Positions 12,604 to 23,964 are shown, counted from the stretch's first letter. The stretch is DNA of 64,000 nucleotides from Amaranthus tricolor (GCF_026212465.1 NC_080056.1:18244731-18308730); one strand, 5' to 3'. Made by a program: numbers and translations. The notes: generated by a model not told the origin, from the letters alone.

Positions 12604-12879
12604 GAATTAGTACCAAAATAATTGTCATTATCATTGTACTTAAAACTGCTTAATCTTGGACTACTTAATCTGGGACTACTAGTACTACTACTTGAATAAT
12701 AATGGGTACTTTCTTGATCAGTTTTTTCTTCATAAGAGTGTTGTAATAGTTGCCTGAATTACACTCTTCCTGAAAATTGGTTATTATTATTGTTCATTTT
12801 CATTATCTCAATCAAAGATCAGCCCATGGTTTAAGGATGAAGAGGAAGAAGAAAAATAATGGAGGAGGAAGAACACGTT

Positions 12880-13316
12880 GAATGGAAGAAAGTGTGATTG
12901 GGTCTCTTCTTAGAAAAGAAGCACATGTTTATTCATTAGCCGTTAAGGAAGGGATGTTGTATACTGAATACGAATCAAAAAATATTCGGGTTTGGAGGAG
13001 TTTTCATGATGCGGGTGGGTTCAAATCAGGAAGCGGGTTGGTTAAAGCGATTGTTATTTCTAAAGATGAATAAGTGTTAAAGGATGAAGAGGAAGAAAAA
13101 CAATAATGGAGGAGGAAGAACACGTCGAATGGAAAAGGAAGGAGCTAACTAGTTTTAATGAAATGGAACAGGGGTAAAATGGTAATTTTCATACTTAATG
13201 GAAAATAAACATTTTTCCCTCCATAATGTTACTGTAGTTAATTATTCAATAGTTGAGTGCTATTTTGTGGAAAAAATTTTAAGAATTGCTACCACTCGCC
13301 TTTTGCAATAATTAGT
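12880..13316 (-). repeat. right inverted arm of the MULE
   Basis: This is the reverse complement of the left arm. Its outer end reads CTCGCCTTTTGCAATAATTAGT. It includes the right WD40 fragment. Confidence 0.8.
12882..13073 (+). pseudogene. captured WD40-repeat gene fragment, right arm copy
   Basis: An open 63-codon frame reads [35 protein letters not shown] and GFKSGSGLVKAIVI. The order HVYSLA, LYT..SKNIRVW, GFKS.SGLVKAI matches one blade and the following linker of plant JINGUBANG-like WD40 proteins. The family is recognised from motif memory, not from a search. It is a single blade of a protein that normally needs seven, so it is a captured fragment. It is flanked by a direct repeat of about 55 bp (12830-12885 and 13079-13134). 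Confidence 0.7.
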
Positions 13317-13319
13317 GTC

Positions 13320-16300
13320 TAGGCATGGCCACGGTCCGGGTTGGGCCGCTTTCGTTCCGGTTCCGGTTCCATTTGGAACCTGTCGCGACCGGTTCCGGTT
13401 CCGGGCGGTTTCAAACGGTTCCTTGGCGATTCATGAAGCGGTTCTGGCGGTTCCAATTCACGGGACGGGCGGGTCGGACCATCGGTTCCATTTTTATTTT
13501 TTCTTTAAATATTTATATAATATAAAAATACTATAATATTGCGGACGTACCTTTGATGATTACTTGATTATTAGCCAAATTCATTGCTTGTCAAGTTGTC
13601 ATCGTTATTAAAATATTTACTAAAAAGAATGAAAAAAATAAATTAATAAGAAACGAATCAATGATAATATCGATAAAGATGATTAATAAAAAAAGAGGGA
13701 GAAAATGGTCTTGAACCTAGGACCCAAAGGAATACTAAGCTGCCTACGTATCCCGAAGGAATCAAAGACCACGTAGTTCTTTGTCATACCTTTTATTTTT
13801 AGTTGTTGAATGTTGATTTATCGTTGTCCGATTGATCCTATTCATCTTCGTCATCATCATCTGGTTGGTTAGATGCTTTCGCTGACTCTCCTCCTGACGA
13901 TGATGCAGATGTATCCATCATCATCCATGGATCATCATCATCATCTTGATCATCATCATTTCTTAGTCCTTGTGTTCGAATCTCCGCTTGATCCCAATCT
14001 TTCTTGCAAACACATATTTGAATACTATGTGGAGCAAGACGAGATCTCTTTTCGTCTAAAACTCTTCTACCTGCACTAAAAGCAGACTCCGACGCAATTG
14101 TAGAAGCTAATTGCAAGGATATCCTTTGCAATTTTCGATAATATGGGAAATTTTACAGATTTTTCTTTCCACCACACTAAAATATCATAGCTACCTTGGC
14201 CAATTTCAAAGTGGTGTTTAAGATAACTATCTAATTCTAAATATGAAGTGGAGGATGAAGAAGAAGATGATCCTACAAAACTATTATTTTGGCTCATTAT
14301 ATTAGCTATTACGGAATTATAATAAGAGGGACGTGCCGAAACGCTTACACGCGTAGACGTATCGCGTTTTGGGTTATATACACTAGCATAATAATCATAA
14401 AGTTCTGCTAAAAGTTTTTTACAACTTCCAACATAATTATGTACATCACTAGGTGGACGATCTATTGATTGGTAGTAAAATCCATTTACTTTAGTAAGGA
14501 CTTCTGTTTTAAAACATGGGTCTAAAATGGTTGCAATTCCATAAATATAAGGAAAATCGGTAAAATATGCCTTCCATTTATCCATCATATCTGCAAGAAT
14601 CAGCTTTAAATATGGGTCAGTATCATCATGCGTATGTTTCAGAAGATGATAAAAAATAGTAATACACTCACTTATTACTAAGTGGACGTTCGATTCATAA
14701 ACATATGAAAAAATCTTAGTTGCGTGGTCATACGCTTCTAATATTTTATGTACACATGTAGCTAGTTCCCATGTGTCATCAGTTATAAAGCTATTTGTAC
14801 ACTCACTATACAGTTGTGTTATAACTGGACGATAAGCAATCGTTTTTCTTAATAAATCGTTGGTTGAGCCCCAACGTGTAGCAGTATCTAGTGACCAATA
14901 CACTTTTTTTAGTTGATATTGGTCACATAATTGCTTATATCGTCTCTTTATCTTTCCAATTCTAAGCCACTTCACCATGTCTCTAATTGGATCTAATAAA
15001 TCGCTTAATTGTTTTATACCTGCTTGCAAGATAAGTTAACTATATGAGCATAACAACGTATGTGTAATAAGTTACCCCCAAGGATAAAATTAAAAGCAGG
15101 CTCGTTATACAAAAGTTCCATACATTTAATGTTAGCGGTTGCATTATCGGTAGAACAACAAAATATCTTATCTAATAAGTTCCATTCTCTACATATCTCC
15201 ACTAATCTATATTTTATGTTTTTACCTGTATGTCTTTCTAGCATTGTCTCAAAAGCAATTATTCTTTTTTGAATAATCCAATTTTGATCTATCCAATATG
15301 CTGTTACACACATATAAGATTCTAAATGTGGGGGAGCAGACCAAATATCAGTTGTTATGCTAACCCTACCATTAAAAGATTTAAACATTTCAATTAATTC
15401 ATAGCGCATTGATTCATATAATTTAATTGTGCGTCTTTTAAGAGTGCTCCTAGGGATTGCTCTATATTGTGGTTGCAAAGTTTTTCTAGTGAAACGCTCG
15501 TGTGCCCTACTTTCACCGTGGTTAAAACGCAATTCATCACAAATTACATACTTAGAAAATTCATCAATCATATCATTACGATTATATTTAAAAGGCATAC
15601 CTGTGCTGGGAATGTCCCACTGTCGGCTTCCACTTGTGGTCCCGCTGCCGCTTGCTGCATGAGTTTCTTTTGTGATTCCATGCTTCTTTGCGAAATGTTT
15701 GTTAAAAGATCTCATACCACCACCTAACACGTATTCACAAAACACAATAAATAAATTTTTATAAAATATGAATATATAATGTATGTATAAAAAACTAAAA
15801 AAGTATTTACCTCCGGCGAAATTGTATGAAATTAAGGGCTTTACTCCTTGACTTTCACAAATTTGACAAGTGCATAAGAAAACATCTGGATTGTCGGTTG
15901 GTTCTTTTGTAAAATACGACCACACATGTGAAACAGCTCTACCACTAGGAGGTGGCATTCCCGGAAAAGGTTGTCTTATTGGTTCATCTTCATCTAAATT
16001 TAAATATAAAGACATACTCAGATATATACCACAATATATAAATAAATAATAATTTAAAATTTAATCAATTTGAAGAATAAAATTATAAAACTAACCGATA
16101 GTTTGGAAATTGACTCGTTTACCACGAGCTTGTCTTTGTTGTTGTTGTTGTAGTTGTTCTTCATGTGATCTTGTTGATGACTGTCGAGAATTATGTATCC
16201 CAATAGGGGTCGTTGGTTCCTCTTCTTGTTCTTCTTCTTCATCAATTTGTATTTCTCTTTCCACTTCTTCTGCATAATTGTGTAATTCTTGGTCGTACCC

Positions 16301-16963
16301 TTCTGGATAATTTAGTTCATAATTATAATTACTAATTGAATGTGTTGTTGATACCGACAGAGTTGAAGTGGCCTTTCTTTTGGAGCTAGAACCTCCCAAT
16401 GATTTTGCCACTTTAGTAACTTTTTTAGAGGCTTTTTACAAAAAAGAAGACATGATAATATTGAAATAATAATAGAATTAAAAAATAAATGAATAGATAA
16501 TTAATAGACTAATTATGTAATTAACTAAATTAAGAAATAATTAAAAAAAACTAATTATGTAATTAAGAGAATAATTGCGTAATTAAGTAATTAAGTACAG
16601 AGAGTAGGAGAATAGATGAGTTGTGAATGAAAATGATTGAAAGTGATGGGTATTTATAGAGAAAATGGCAACGGCTAGAAACGGCTAGTTAACGGCTAGT
16701 TTTCACGGTTCCAGTTCCATGGAACCGCCGGGCCGGTTCACCCGGACCGGTCCCGGTTTCGGTTCCATGGAACCGTTGGACCGGTTCACCCGGACCGGTT
16801 CCGGTTTCAACCCGCGGTTCTTAGGTCCGGTTCATGCAGTTTTTTTCTGGCGGTTTCACGGTTCCGCGGTTCGGGCCGGTTCGGAACCTTTCGCGAACGG
16901 TTCCGGTTCCAAGCGGTTCGGGACCGGTTCGGTTCCGAGTAACCCGCCCCGTGGCCATCCCTA
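13320..16963 (-). mobile_element. hAT transposon with near-complete transposase
   Basis: The terminal inverted repeat is TAGGCATGGCCACGG on the left and TAGGGATGGCCACGG on the right when reversed. Both ends carry dense CCGGTTCC/GGTTCCGG reiterations (13330-13490 and 16700-16945). A minus-strand BED-zinc-finger hAT transposase lies between. No matching 8-bp target duplication was found; the left end is 3 bp from the MULE arm, so flanks may have been lost. Confidence 0.85.
13838..16411 (-). pseudogene. hAT transposase (BED finger, hAT dimerisation domain), two frameshifts
   Basis: The transposase would cut and paste hAT elements in the nucleus. Reading on the minus strand: an N-terminal exon (16411 to about 16091, with a QQQQQ run and acidic stretch) ends at a GTTAGT donor. 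Exon 2 starts near 16015 and holds the BED finger first half CTCQIC. A second intron follows (about 15812 to 15727, GTAAATAC to GTGTTAG), then the second half FNKHFAKKH. The core has TTDIWSAPP and STDNATAN, the usual aspartate motifs of hAT enzymes. The C-terminal hAT domain shows YDILVWW, FPILSKIAKDILAI and ASTIASESAFSAGRRVLDE, then an acidic tail. Single-base shifts near 15030 and 14108 break the frame. Otherwise it is full length. Confidence 0.9.
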
Positions 16964-17611
16964 ACCATATAGAATATCTCATTATTCTACAATACCCCAA
17001 ACAATATTCGTGGCTTAATTGGTGGTAAATTTATAATAGGGTTCATATTAATTTTAAAATTGATTTAGGTAATCTGTTTGAATTTCTTGAAATAAGTGTT
17101 TAGATAATTGATTTAGGGTTTTTGGCGGAAAGATATTGCTGATTTAAGTTTCTGAAAATGTTGACTGAGTTTAGGGTTTGAACTTTGAAGGAAACTCCTA
17201 GAGATATACAATTTTGTCTCCCATATCCATAAGAGATTGAGGTATGGTTATGGATACTTTTGATTGTTTATATGTTTAAGCTAATTTTGGTATTGCTAAT
17301 GTGTTGATCTTGTATTGTTTTGGGCTTTTGGCTTTGATGATTTGCTAAAGAAATTTGTTATACTAGTTTTTTAGATCTAGAGTTTTGCATTTGTGTCCAA
17401 GGATTGATTTTGATATTGATTTTGAACTCACAATTGGGATTAGCAAGTGAGTCTACTTGCTAAGTTGCTCTTTCTTCCCAAAATAAAACTATTTTTGTTT
17501 AATTATTCTAAATTTGTATGATTGCTTTGGCTTATGCTAAACATTGTTTGTTGTTTCTATGATAACTCGGCATGGAAAATTGTCGTAATTAAAACGTTAA
17601 AGAAGGTAATT

Positions 17612-17695
<84 letters not shown>

Positions 17696-18235
17696 TATTG
17701 ACATTATTTGATTTTGTTTAGAATTGGCCTTGATTGTATTGTAAAAAAAAATGAGTTACCTTGGTGGGAATGACCTTGATAGCTAGACAATCATGTTTCA
17801 TGTCTTAAGTAAAGAAAAGATTGAAGTTGAAAAGATTCCAAGAAATTGTACACGCTTGTCTAAAGTTCAGTGAGATTATAGTCTGTTTAATAGCTAGGTT
17901 AGTCTAATTCCAGATTTCTAGTCGATTTGATACTTTTTTTAACTTTAAATGTATTGGGTCTTAAACAAATGTTTCGAGAAACACATGTTAAATAAGCTTT
18001 AAACTAGAGCATGCGCGCATATCAGAGTCAGTAAGTCTTCTGATAAGCTATATACATTCTGACATCATCAACCTAGGAATAAATTAAACATCAATCAATT
18101 CAGTGGTAATTAGAGTATGCAATCAAAACCCAGATAAATTCAATATTTGAACATCATGTAAATTCATTGGCCAAAATTAGATTTCAATAAGTCAAATTAT
18201 GATACATAGAAATAATTACAACTGAAAGAGTTTAA
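16964..18235. other. AT-rich spacer, no gene seen
   Basis: No domain-bearing frame was found. It includes the TA array at 17616-17696. Confidence 0.5.
17616..17696. repeat. (TA)n microsatellite, about 80 bp
   Basis: A near-pure TA dinucleotide run. Confidence 0.95.
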
Positions 18236-18239
18236 CTAG

Positions 18240-18790
18240 ATGCTAGACAGTCTATTGGGATCTGTTCGGGTGATTTTTAGGCCAAGCCAGTGGGTGCTGG
18301 TCTGCCGGCTAATGCGAGATGTTTTGGGGTCAGTTAAATAAACACATAATTTATTTAGATAAATTCCAAATTATCCACCTTGATCCACTAACCACCTAAA
18401 TATAATTACCCATTACTTACCATAACCAACCACTATCACCCATTATGCCCATAATTCTCATATTAATTCACCGTTATTCTACTATTATAAATATTTGTTG
18501 CGTTATTTATTTACCCCAGAAGCTTTTATATTCCTACTATTATTCCTACTTCTAATTTATATACTTGATCAAATATCCTTCAATTGATCTGAACTCATCT
18601 TATAATCCGTTAATTTTGTAATCATTCAATATCACACATTCATTAATTATCATATATTCATTACTTTCAATTTTCCAATCTGACTTGAGCGTCGGAGGAG
18701 TTTTCCGAGAAGCCACCCCCATACAAGGCTAACGTTGTATTGCAGGATTTGAGGTCTCATCAGTGAAAGAATTATAAGCATTTTCAGCAT
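18240..18790 (+). repeat. possible LTR remnant
   Basis: The stretch ends with GACTTGAGCGTCGGAGGAG and GAAGCCACCCCC, a composition I associate with the R/U5 part of some plant LTRs, after an AT-rich upstream part. No partner LTR, primer site or target duplication was found. Low confidence. Confidence 0.3.
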
Positions 18791-19169
18791 ACTGACAATT
18801 GTCTCCGACTAAACCTTATTTTTAGGTATTTTAAATGTGTTTTACACTTTCTCGTTTCATTACCAAAACAAGAGAGGAAGTACGAGTTGAGAAAAATGGG
18901 TTTCTTTACTGCCTTTTGAATTGTTTACATTCAAGCGAATTTGAAAAATGGGTTTCATTTAAGCTCTTTATTTATTAGTTATTTTAAGTGTCTTAGTTTA
19001 ACTTTTGAATCACGCTTTTTCTATTACTTAATTTTCATTAGAATAAAGTACGTATTTTCTTGTGGAGACTTCCTACTATTATTTCGGAAAAAAAGTTTAA
19101 ATTACTTTGATCGTCATTGATGACGGCTTTAGGCAACATGTAACACCCCACGACTTTTGGATCTTATAT

Positions 19170-19312
19170 TTTAGCCCGTTTTGTATGAGACTGTTTCATG
19201 ATGATTCAACCTCAAAGTAAGAAGTCCATCAGCTAAAAGTTTTTATTATTGGGCTATTTAACCCAAGTATAAGACATGTCTCACGGTAAGACCGTCTCAT
19301 ACAAGAATTTGG
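19170..19312. repeat. small inverted repeat, TTGTATGAGAC / GTCTCATACAA
   Basis: TTGTATGAGACTG near 19180 is mirrored by GTCTCATACAAG near 19297. GTCTCACGGTAAGACCG lies just inside the right side. It looks like a MITE-type fragment; no target duplication was determined. Confidence 0.4.
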
Positions 19313-19454
19313 GTCTCTTTTAATATTGAAATTTAGATTCTTAAATTTTTAGTTCATATACTTTTCCTATAAAAAGTATGATCTTTTTTATATGCTTTGA
19401 TTTGAAGTAAAAAGGCGATTGAAAGTTTTCATTTGAGGCTAAGACGTTTGGGCA

Positions 19455-19690
19455 AGGTTTAAGAAAAATTTGAAATATATAAGATTAATTATCAAAAAAA
19501 GCACAAAATAAGAGTTGGATGAACTTATTTCCATTCATAATCGCCTCCAGCCCCAAAGCTTAGGTTCGGTACTGAATCGCAGTTAGTAACTGCGAACAAA
19601 GGCAAACTGGTCAAAAAAAGTAACTACAAACAGAGGGTTGACCAGGTCTACTCTGTTTGCACTTAGTAAGTGAGAACAATTGGTTTGACT
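19455..19690 (+). repeat. left arm of the MULE
   Basis: Inverted match to 27540-27790. It carries CGCAGTTAGTAACTGCG and a decayed relative (CACTTAGTAAGTGAG). It stops at the CACTA sequence starting at 19694. Confidence 0.75.
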
Positions 19691-20090
19691 TTTCACTACA
19701 AAAAACTCTTGATTTAGCGATGGGAAAATGGCGACGGCAACAAGTGGTCGCCCATGGCGACGAACAGCCGAGGAACAAATGGGTCGCAAATAGGGCTGCA
19801 CACGGTCCGGTCTGGTCTGGTTTGACAGAAAAATCAGACCAGACCAGAAATTCCGGTCTGGAAAATTTTCAGACCAGACCAGACCAGTCAAAAGACCAGA
19901 CCGGACCAGACCGGACCGTTCTAGAACGGTCTGGTCTGGTCTGGTCTACGGTTTTTTTTTTTTTGAAATTTTTTTAATTGAGTGAGAATTTAAGATAAAC
20001 GATAATTTGTAAACAAAATACATCATCAAATCCAAAATACATCATCATCAATACAATTCCAATCATCAGTAATTCCAATACAGTTACTTA

Positions 20091-20450
20091 CATTACGAGT
20101 AAAGGACTGAAACTGAGTAATTCCAATCAACAATCATCAACAATTACTTACAAGCAATTACTTACATCAACAATCATCAACAATCTATTCAGTATACAAA
20201 GACTACAAGCAATTACTTACATTACGAGTAAAGGACTGAAACTGAGTAATTCCAATCAACAATCATCAACAATTACTTACAAGCAATTACTTACATCAAC
20301 AATCATCAACAATCTATTCAGTATACAAAGACTACAAGCAATTACTTACATTACGAGTAAAGGACTGAAACTGAGTAATTCCAATCAACAATCATCAACA
20401 ATTACTTACAAGCAATTACTTACATCAACAATCATCAACAATCCCAAATT
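20091..20450. repeat. tandem repeat, 129-bp unit, about 2.8 copies
   Basis: CATTACGAGTAAAGGACTG starts at 20091, 20220 and 20349, giving an exact 129-bp period. The copies look almost identical, pointing to recent expansion inside the hAT element. Confidence 0.9.
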
Positions 20451-20924
20451 CCCAATTCCCAAACAATCATTCAAAAAAAAGAACTACAGAGTACGGACTA
20501 TGAAATTGGAAATGTTGTGTGTTCATCAGCTGAAATTCATCTATATTCCAAAACAAGGAAAACCCAAAACAGGATTCACCTATTGAAATTCGAAAACAAG
20601 GAAAAAAAACTACAAGATTCATCACTTGAAATTCGAAATATCAAGAACAACACTACAAAATCCATCTACTGAAGTTCTAAAACAAGAAAAATCCAAACGA
20701 AAGTATGAAACAAATAAAACAGAAGGCTTGAAAAAACCCTAAAAAATCAAAAAATCAACCAATATACTTACATTACGAGATTCTACACTTGATTCCGTGG
20801 TGACTGCGGAGATTGGAGAATGAAGATTGGAGGAGGAGCGTCGAAGCCTCGAAGAAGCACAAGCACTGTCGACTGTCGAAGAGTTGAAGCCTCGAAGGAG
20901 GCGACTGGCGAGGAATTAGAGAGG

Positions 20925-21035
20925 AGGCGAGGAATGAGAGAGGAGGCGAGGAATGAGAGAGGAGGCGAATCAGAGAGGAGGCGAGGAATGATAGAGGAGG
21001 CGAGGAATCAGAGAGGAGAGGAGGAAGAGAGGAGA
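20925..21035. repeat. purine-rich tandem repeat, GAGGAGGCGAGGAATGAGA type
   Basis: Four to five imperfect copies of a unit of about 20 bp. The open frame across 20820-21041 is a product of this composition. Confidence 0.8.
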
Positions 21036-22499
21036 ATGTGAATGTCGCGATTTTTGAAATGGAGAATTGGAGATGGAGGCAGTAGGCAGAGGCAGCCAGC
21101 AGGAGTTCACGACTAATTGCCCTAATCCCTTAAAATTTGATTTTATTACGGTTTTCCGGTCCGGTCTGGTCTGAAAATTTTAAAACCGGGACCGGACCGT
21201 TTTGGATTACGGTCTGAAAAAAAAACCAGACCAGACCATTTAGACCGTAGATCAGACCAAATATTAAATTTACGGTTTGGTCCGGTTTGGTTTACCGTTT
21301 AGACCAAATCGTGTTCAGCCCTAGTCGCAAAGTCAAAAAAGCAACTGGCGACGAGAAGGCGAGGAAGATGTGGGTCGCAAAGCAAAAAGGAGCACTGGCG
21401 ACGGAATAACGGTCGTCGCCCATTCATCGCCGTCATCAATTTTTATTTTTTTTTTTAATTTTACAATATGGCGACGAACACAGCTGTCGCCATTTCGTCT
21501 CCAAAGTAGACATTTTTTTAAATTTTTTTTCCTGATTATGGGCGACGGGAAAACTAGTCGCCTAGCCCTCGCCAACTTTTTGAATTTGAGTCCGCTATTT
21601 TTTGAATTTAATAATGAGAGGTAATAATAGTAATAATATTAATAATGAAATTAATAGTATTAAATAAAGGTAACTGCACAGCCACTGCAGCAGGCAATTG
21701 TCGATGCTTAGCGACGAACTAGCGACGGGGTAGCTGGTCACTAGCCTGAGAAGTCAAACAGTCTTGTCTTGTCAATGCAGTCAGCGACGACTTAGCGACC
21801 AATTCTCCAGTCGCTGCTTACAAAAGCTGCACCAGTCAAATTCTCCACTGCAGCAAGTAAACATGCTCATTCCCGAGGTCTTGGCGACGACTCAGCTACC
21901 TCTTCTGTTGTCGCCAGTTGGTCGCCAGCTTCAGAAGAGAAAACGTCAAAAGCAGCCCTAATCCCTCATTTCCTACGCAAACCTCATTTCCATACTTCTT
22001 CATTTTACTTCAACTTCTACTCATCTTTTAATCCTTCAACTTCTTCATTTTCCTTCTCTATTAATTTACTTTTATCTTCAACTTCTACTCATCTACAACT
22101 GTAAAAAACTCATCGTCTTGTTAAAAGGTTAGTGTTTATTGTTTATTTTTTAAATTATTTCAATGTTCTTGATGATGATGATGATAAATTATGTTTGAAT
22201 GATTTTTTTTTATGTTTGATTTCGAGCTTTGGAGTACATTGTCATCGTGAACATGTTTTTCTAGTTATTTCACGATGTTCATGTTGAATTATTTTTGTTT
22301 TTTTTTTAAATGTCGGATTATGGTATTATATTTTGAGCATGTTTACTGTTATTATATTTTTTTCATCATTTTTTGTATGTTTTTAACATTTTCGAATTAT
22401 GGTATAAGTTAAGCGTTTTTATGAATTATGGTATACTTGTGAATTTTTTTTTTATTCAAATTTTCGAATTTTTGAGCATGTCTAGTGTAATTTTTAAAG

Positions 22500-22721
22500 G
22501 ATTATGACGTCATTATACAACAAAGGTTTGCGGACTTAGAAGCCCGGCAAATGGAGTTTAATAATCAATTATGGGAAGCGATTTGAAGAGGAAATGCTCA
22601 GACAGCCTATGAGAATCATCAAAGGATGACTGAACAATTAGCACGAGAACGAGAACAATTTATGAAATTCCTTGAATCGCATTTCAATTTAAATCAACCC
22701 CCTCCTCCACCTCCTCAATGA
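22500..22721 (+). pseudogene. coiled-coil protein C-terminal exon inside the CACTA region
   Basis: A 73-codon frame with one internal TGA reads QQRFADLEARQMEF, NNQLWEAI, stop, then QRMTEQLAREREQFMKFLES and a proline run before TGA. The heptad-like spacing suggests a coiled coil. Short proteins of this kind accompany some plant DNA transposons, but I do not recognise the family. It follows the first copy of the subterminal block by about 700 bp. Confidence 0.45.
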
Positions 22722-22920
22722 ATGATTAAAAATATTTGTAATTTTTGTGACTTTGTAAATAAACTTTAGATTTATATATAATATTTTTAGTTTTTTCATT
22801 TTAATATATTTGTTTTATGTGTTTATATTTTTATTTTATAATTATAACTAATATAAAATATATATAACTAATATAAATAATAATATTCATTTTAACAATA
22901 ATAATAATATTTATAACAAT

Positions 22921-22927
22921 AACAGTA

Positions 22928-22989
<62 letters not shown>

Positions 22990-22998
22990 ATTAATAAA

Positions 22999-23042
<44 letters not shown>
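22921..23042. repeat. (TAA)n microsatellite
   Basis: A trinucleotide run with a few interruptions. Reading frames across it are poly-Ile or poly-Leu artefacts. Confidence 0.95.
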
Positions 23043-23044
<2 letters not shown>

Positions 23045-23442
23045 TCCAGCACGCAAAGGTAATTATTGCCAGCGACGGCCTAGCGACGGATACGTGGTCG
23101 CTAAGCTGTGAAGTCAAACAGATTAGTCTTGTCAATGCAGGCAGCATGGCGACGGCTTGAGTGGTCGCCAGGTGGTCGCCAGATTAGTCCATGTCAGAGC
23201 TGCATTGGCGACATCACGTTTCGTCGCCCTTTCGTCGCTAACTTGCTACCTTGTGGGCGATGGAAGTTTTCGTCGCTCGCTTGTCGCCTAGAAAACCGGC
23301 GAGGAAAGGGCGTCCATCTGGGGATTAGCGACGAAGATAATTGCGACCACCGCATTATCCGTCGCCCGCCCGTCGCCAACCCTAATTTTTTGACTTGTTC
23401 AAATTAGCCGTTATGTTGTCAAACTAGTCGTTAAACCAATAT

Positions 23443-23460
23443 TCTATAAATACTAAAACC
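23443..23460 (+). promoter_or_regulatory. candidate TATA box ahead of the GRF gene
   Basis: TATTCTATAAATACT lies about 200 bp before the ATG at 23650 and just after the second GCGACG subterminal block. A GTAATTTT donor-like site follows near 23515, which would give a 5' leader intron. Inferred from sequence only. Confidence 0.35.
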
Positions 23461-23649
23461 TTATAACTCAATTCATTCATTCATAATTCACCCAAATTAT
23501 CATCCTAAGTTAAGGTAATTTTCTATAGCTTAGATTCATTCTTTATTGTTATTATTGAATTGAATTTTTGTTGATTTTGTTAATGTTATTATTGAATTTA
23601 CTTAATGCTTCTAATTAAAGTCTTTATGCTTTTTCATTAATATATCTAA

Positions 23650-23964
23650 ATGTTTCATTCAATGGAAGAGCATTGTCATTGTGCTCATGAAGTTGAATAC
23701 GGTCGTGATTGGAACGATTTTGATCATGGGCATCAATATATTGCTTGTCCACTATTCCAAGACGAAAGATTAGGATGCACCTACTTTAGATGGGTTGATC
23801 CGGAGGGCACCGAATGGAAAAAAGACATTATTATTATTAGGCTCGATAAAGAGAATGAGGAGCTTAGAAATGAGATTCACAACTTGAGAAGGGAACCAAT
23901 TGATCAGGCACGTAGGAGTGAAGAAACCGAGAGGATGTTGAAAAAGTTTAAGAAGGAACCCTAG
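23650..23964 (+). CDS. small GRF-type zinc-finger protein with coiled-coil tail
   Basis: An intact 104-codon frame. The N-terminal half fits the plant GRF zinc finger: EEHCHC near residues 6-10, then YIACP and LGCTYFRWVD, which would give the CHC, C and C ligands and the aromatic-x-W-D end. The second half (DKENEELRNEIHNLRRE) is a short coiled coil. Proteins of about 100 residues with a GRF finger and a coiled coil are common in plants and often near transposons; GRF fingers bind single-stranded nucleic acid in better studied proteins. It lies in CACTA/MULE sequence and may belong to the transposon. No stop or frameshift is seen. Confidence 0.65.
   Translation: MFHSMEEHCHCAHEVEYGRDWNDFDHGHQYIACPLFQDERLGCTYFRWVDPEGTEWKKDIIIIRLDKENEELRNEIHNLRREPIDQARRSEETERMLKKFKKEP

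Larger units (their letters stand above)
10019..13316. mobile_element. Pack-MULE-like element with long inverted arms
   Basis: Two inverted arms of about 430 bp bound this 3.3 kb element. The outer ends are ACTAGTTATTGCAAAAGGCG on the left and, reversed, ACTAATTATTGCAAAAGGCG on the right. Arms this long fit Mutator-like elements. There is no transposase, so it would depend on a helper. Both arms contain a fragment of a host WD40-repeat gene, the hallmark of a Pack-MULE. The interior (10599-12603) is mostly a nested solo LTR. I could not define a 9-bp target duplication; the right arm lies 3 bp from a hAT element that may have removed it. Confidence 0.75.
19791..21323. mobile_element. non-autonomous hAT element with perfect 8-bp target duplication
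   Basis: The termini are TAGGGCTGCACACGG on the left and, reversed, TAGGGCTGAACACG on the right. GTCGCAAA flanks it at 19783-19790 and 21324-21331, an exact 8-bp duplication as hAT transposition makes. Subterminal parts are filled with GGTCTGGTCTGG / CCAGACCAGACC reiterations. There is no transposase. The middle holds two tandem repeats. It sits inside CACTA subterminal sequence, so it is younger than that. Confidence 0.9.
19694..23400. mobile_element. CACTA (En/Spm) element sequence with GCGACG subterminal repeats, incomplete
   Basis: The left end is CACTACAAAAAACTC, the CACTA signature. Many GGCGACG/GGTCGCC motifs lie next to it (19720-19790, 21324-21560, 21690-21910, 23060-23380), as in CACTA subterminal regions. 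No matching TTTTTTGTAGTG right end was found, so the element is incomplete or rearranged. It is inserted just inside the left arm of the MULE. The subterminal block is present as two direct copies (about 21668-21800 and 23057-23150). Confidence 0.6.

Noticed and set aside
16719..17028. Gly/Phe/Thr-rich frames, also 13315-13536
   Set aside because: Products of the GGTTCC subterminal reiterations of the hAT element.
19141..19170. TGTAACACCCCACG as an LTR start
   Set aside because: It looks like an LTR edge, but no partner edge, primer site or duplication was found before the MULE arm begins.
22831..23147. Poly-Ile and poly-Leu frames
   Set aside because: Translation of the (TAA)n array.
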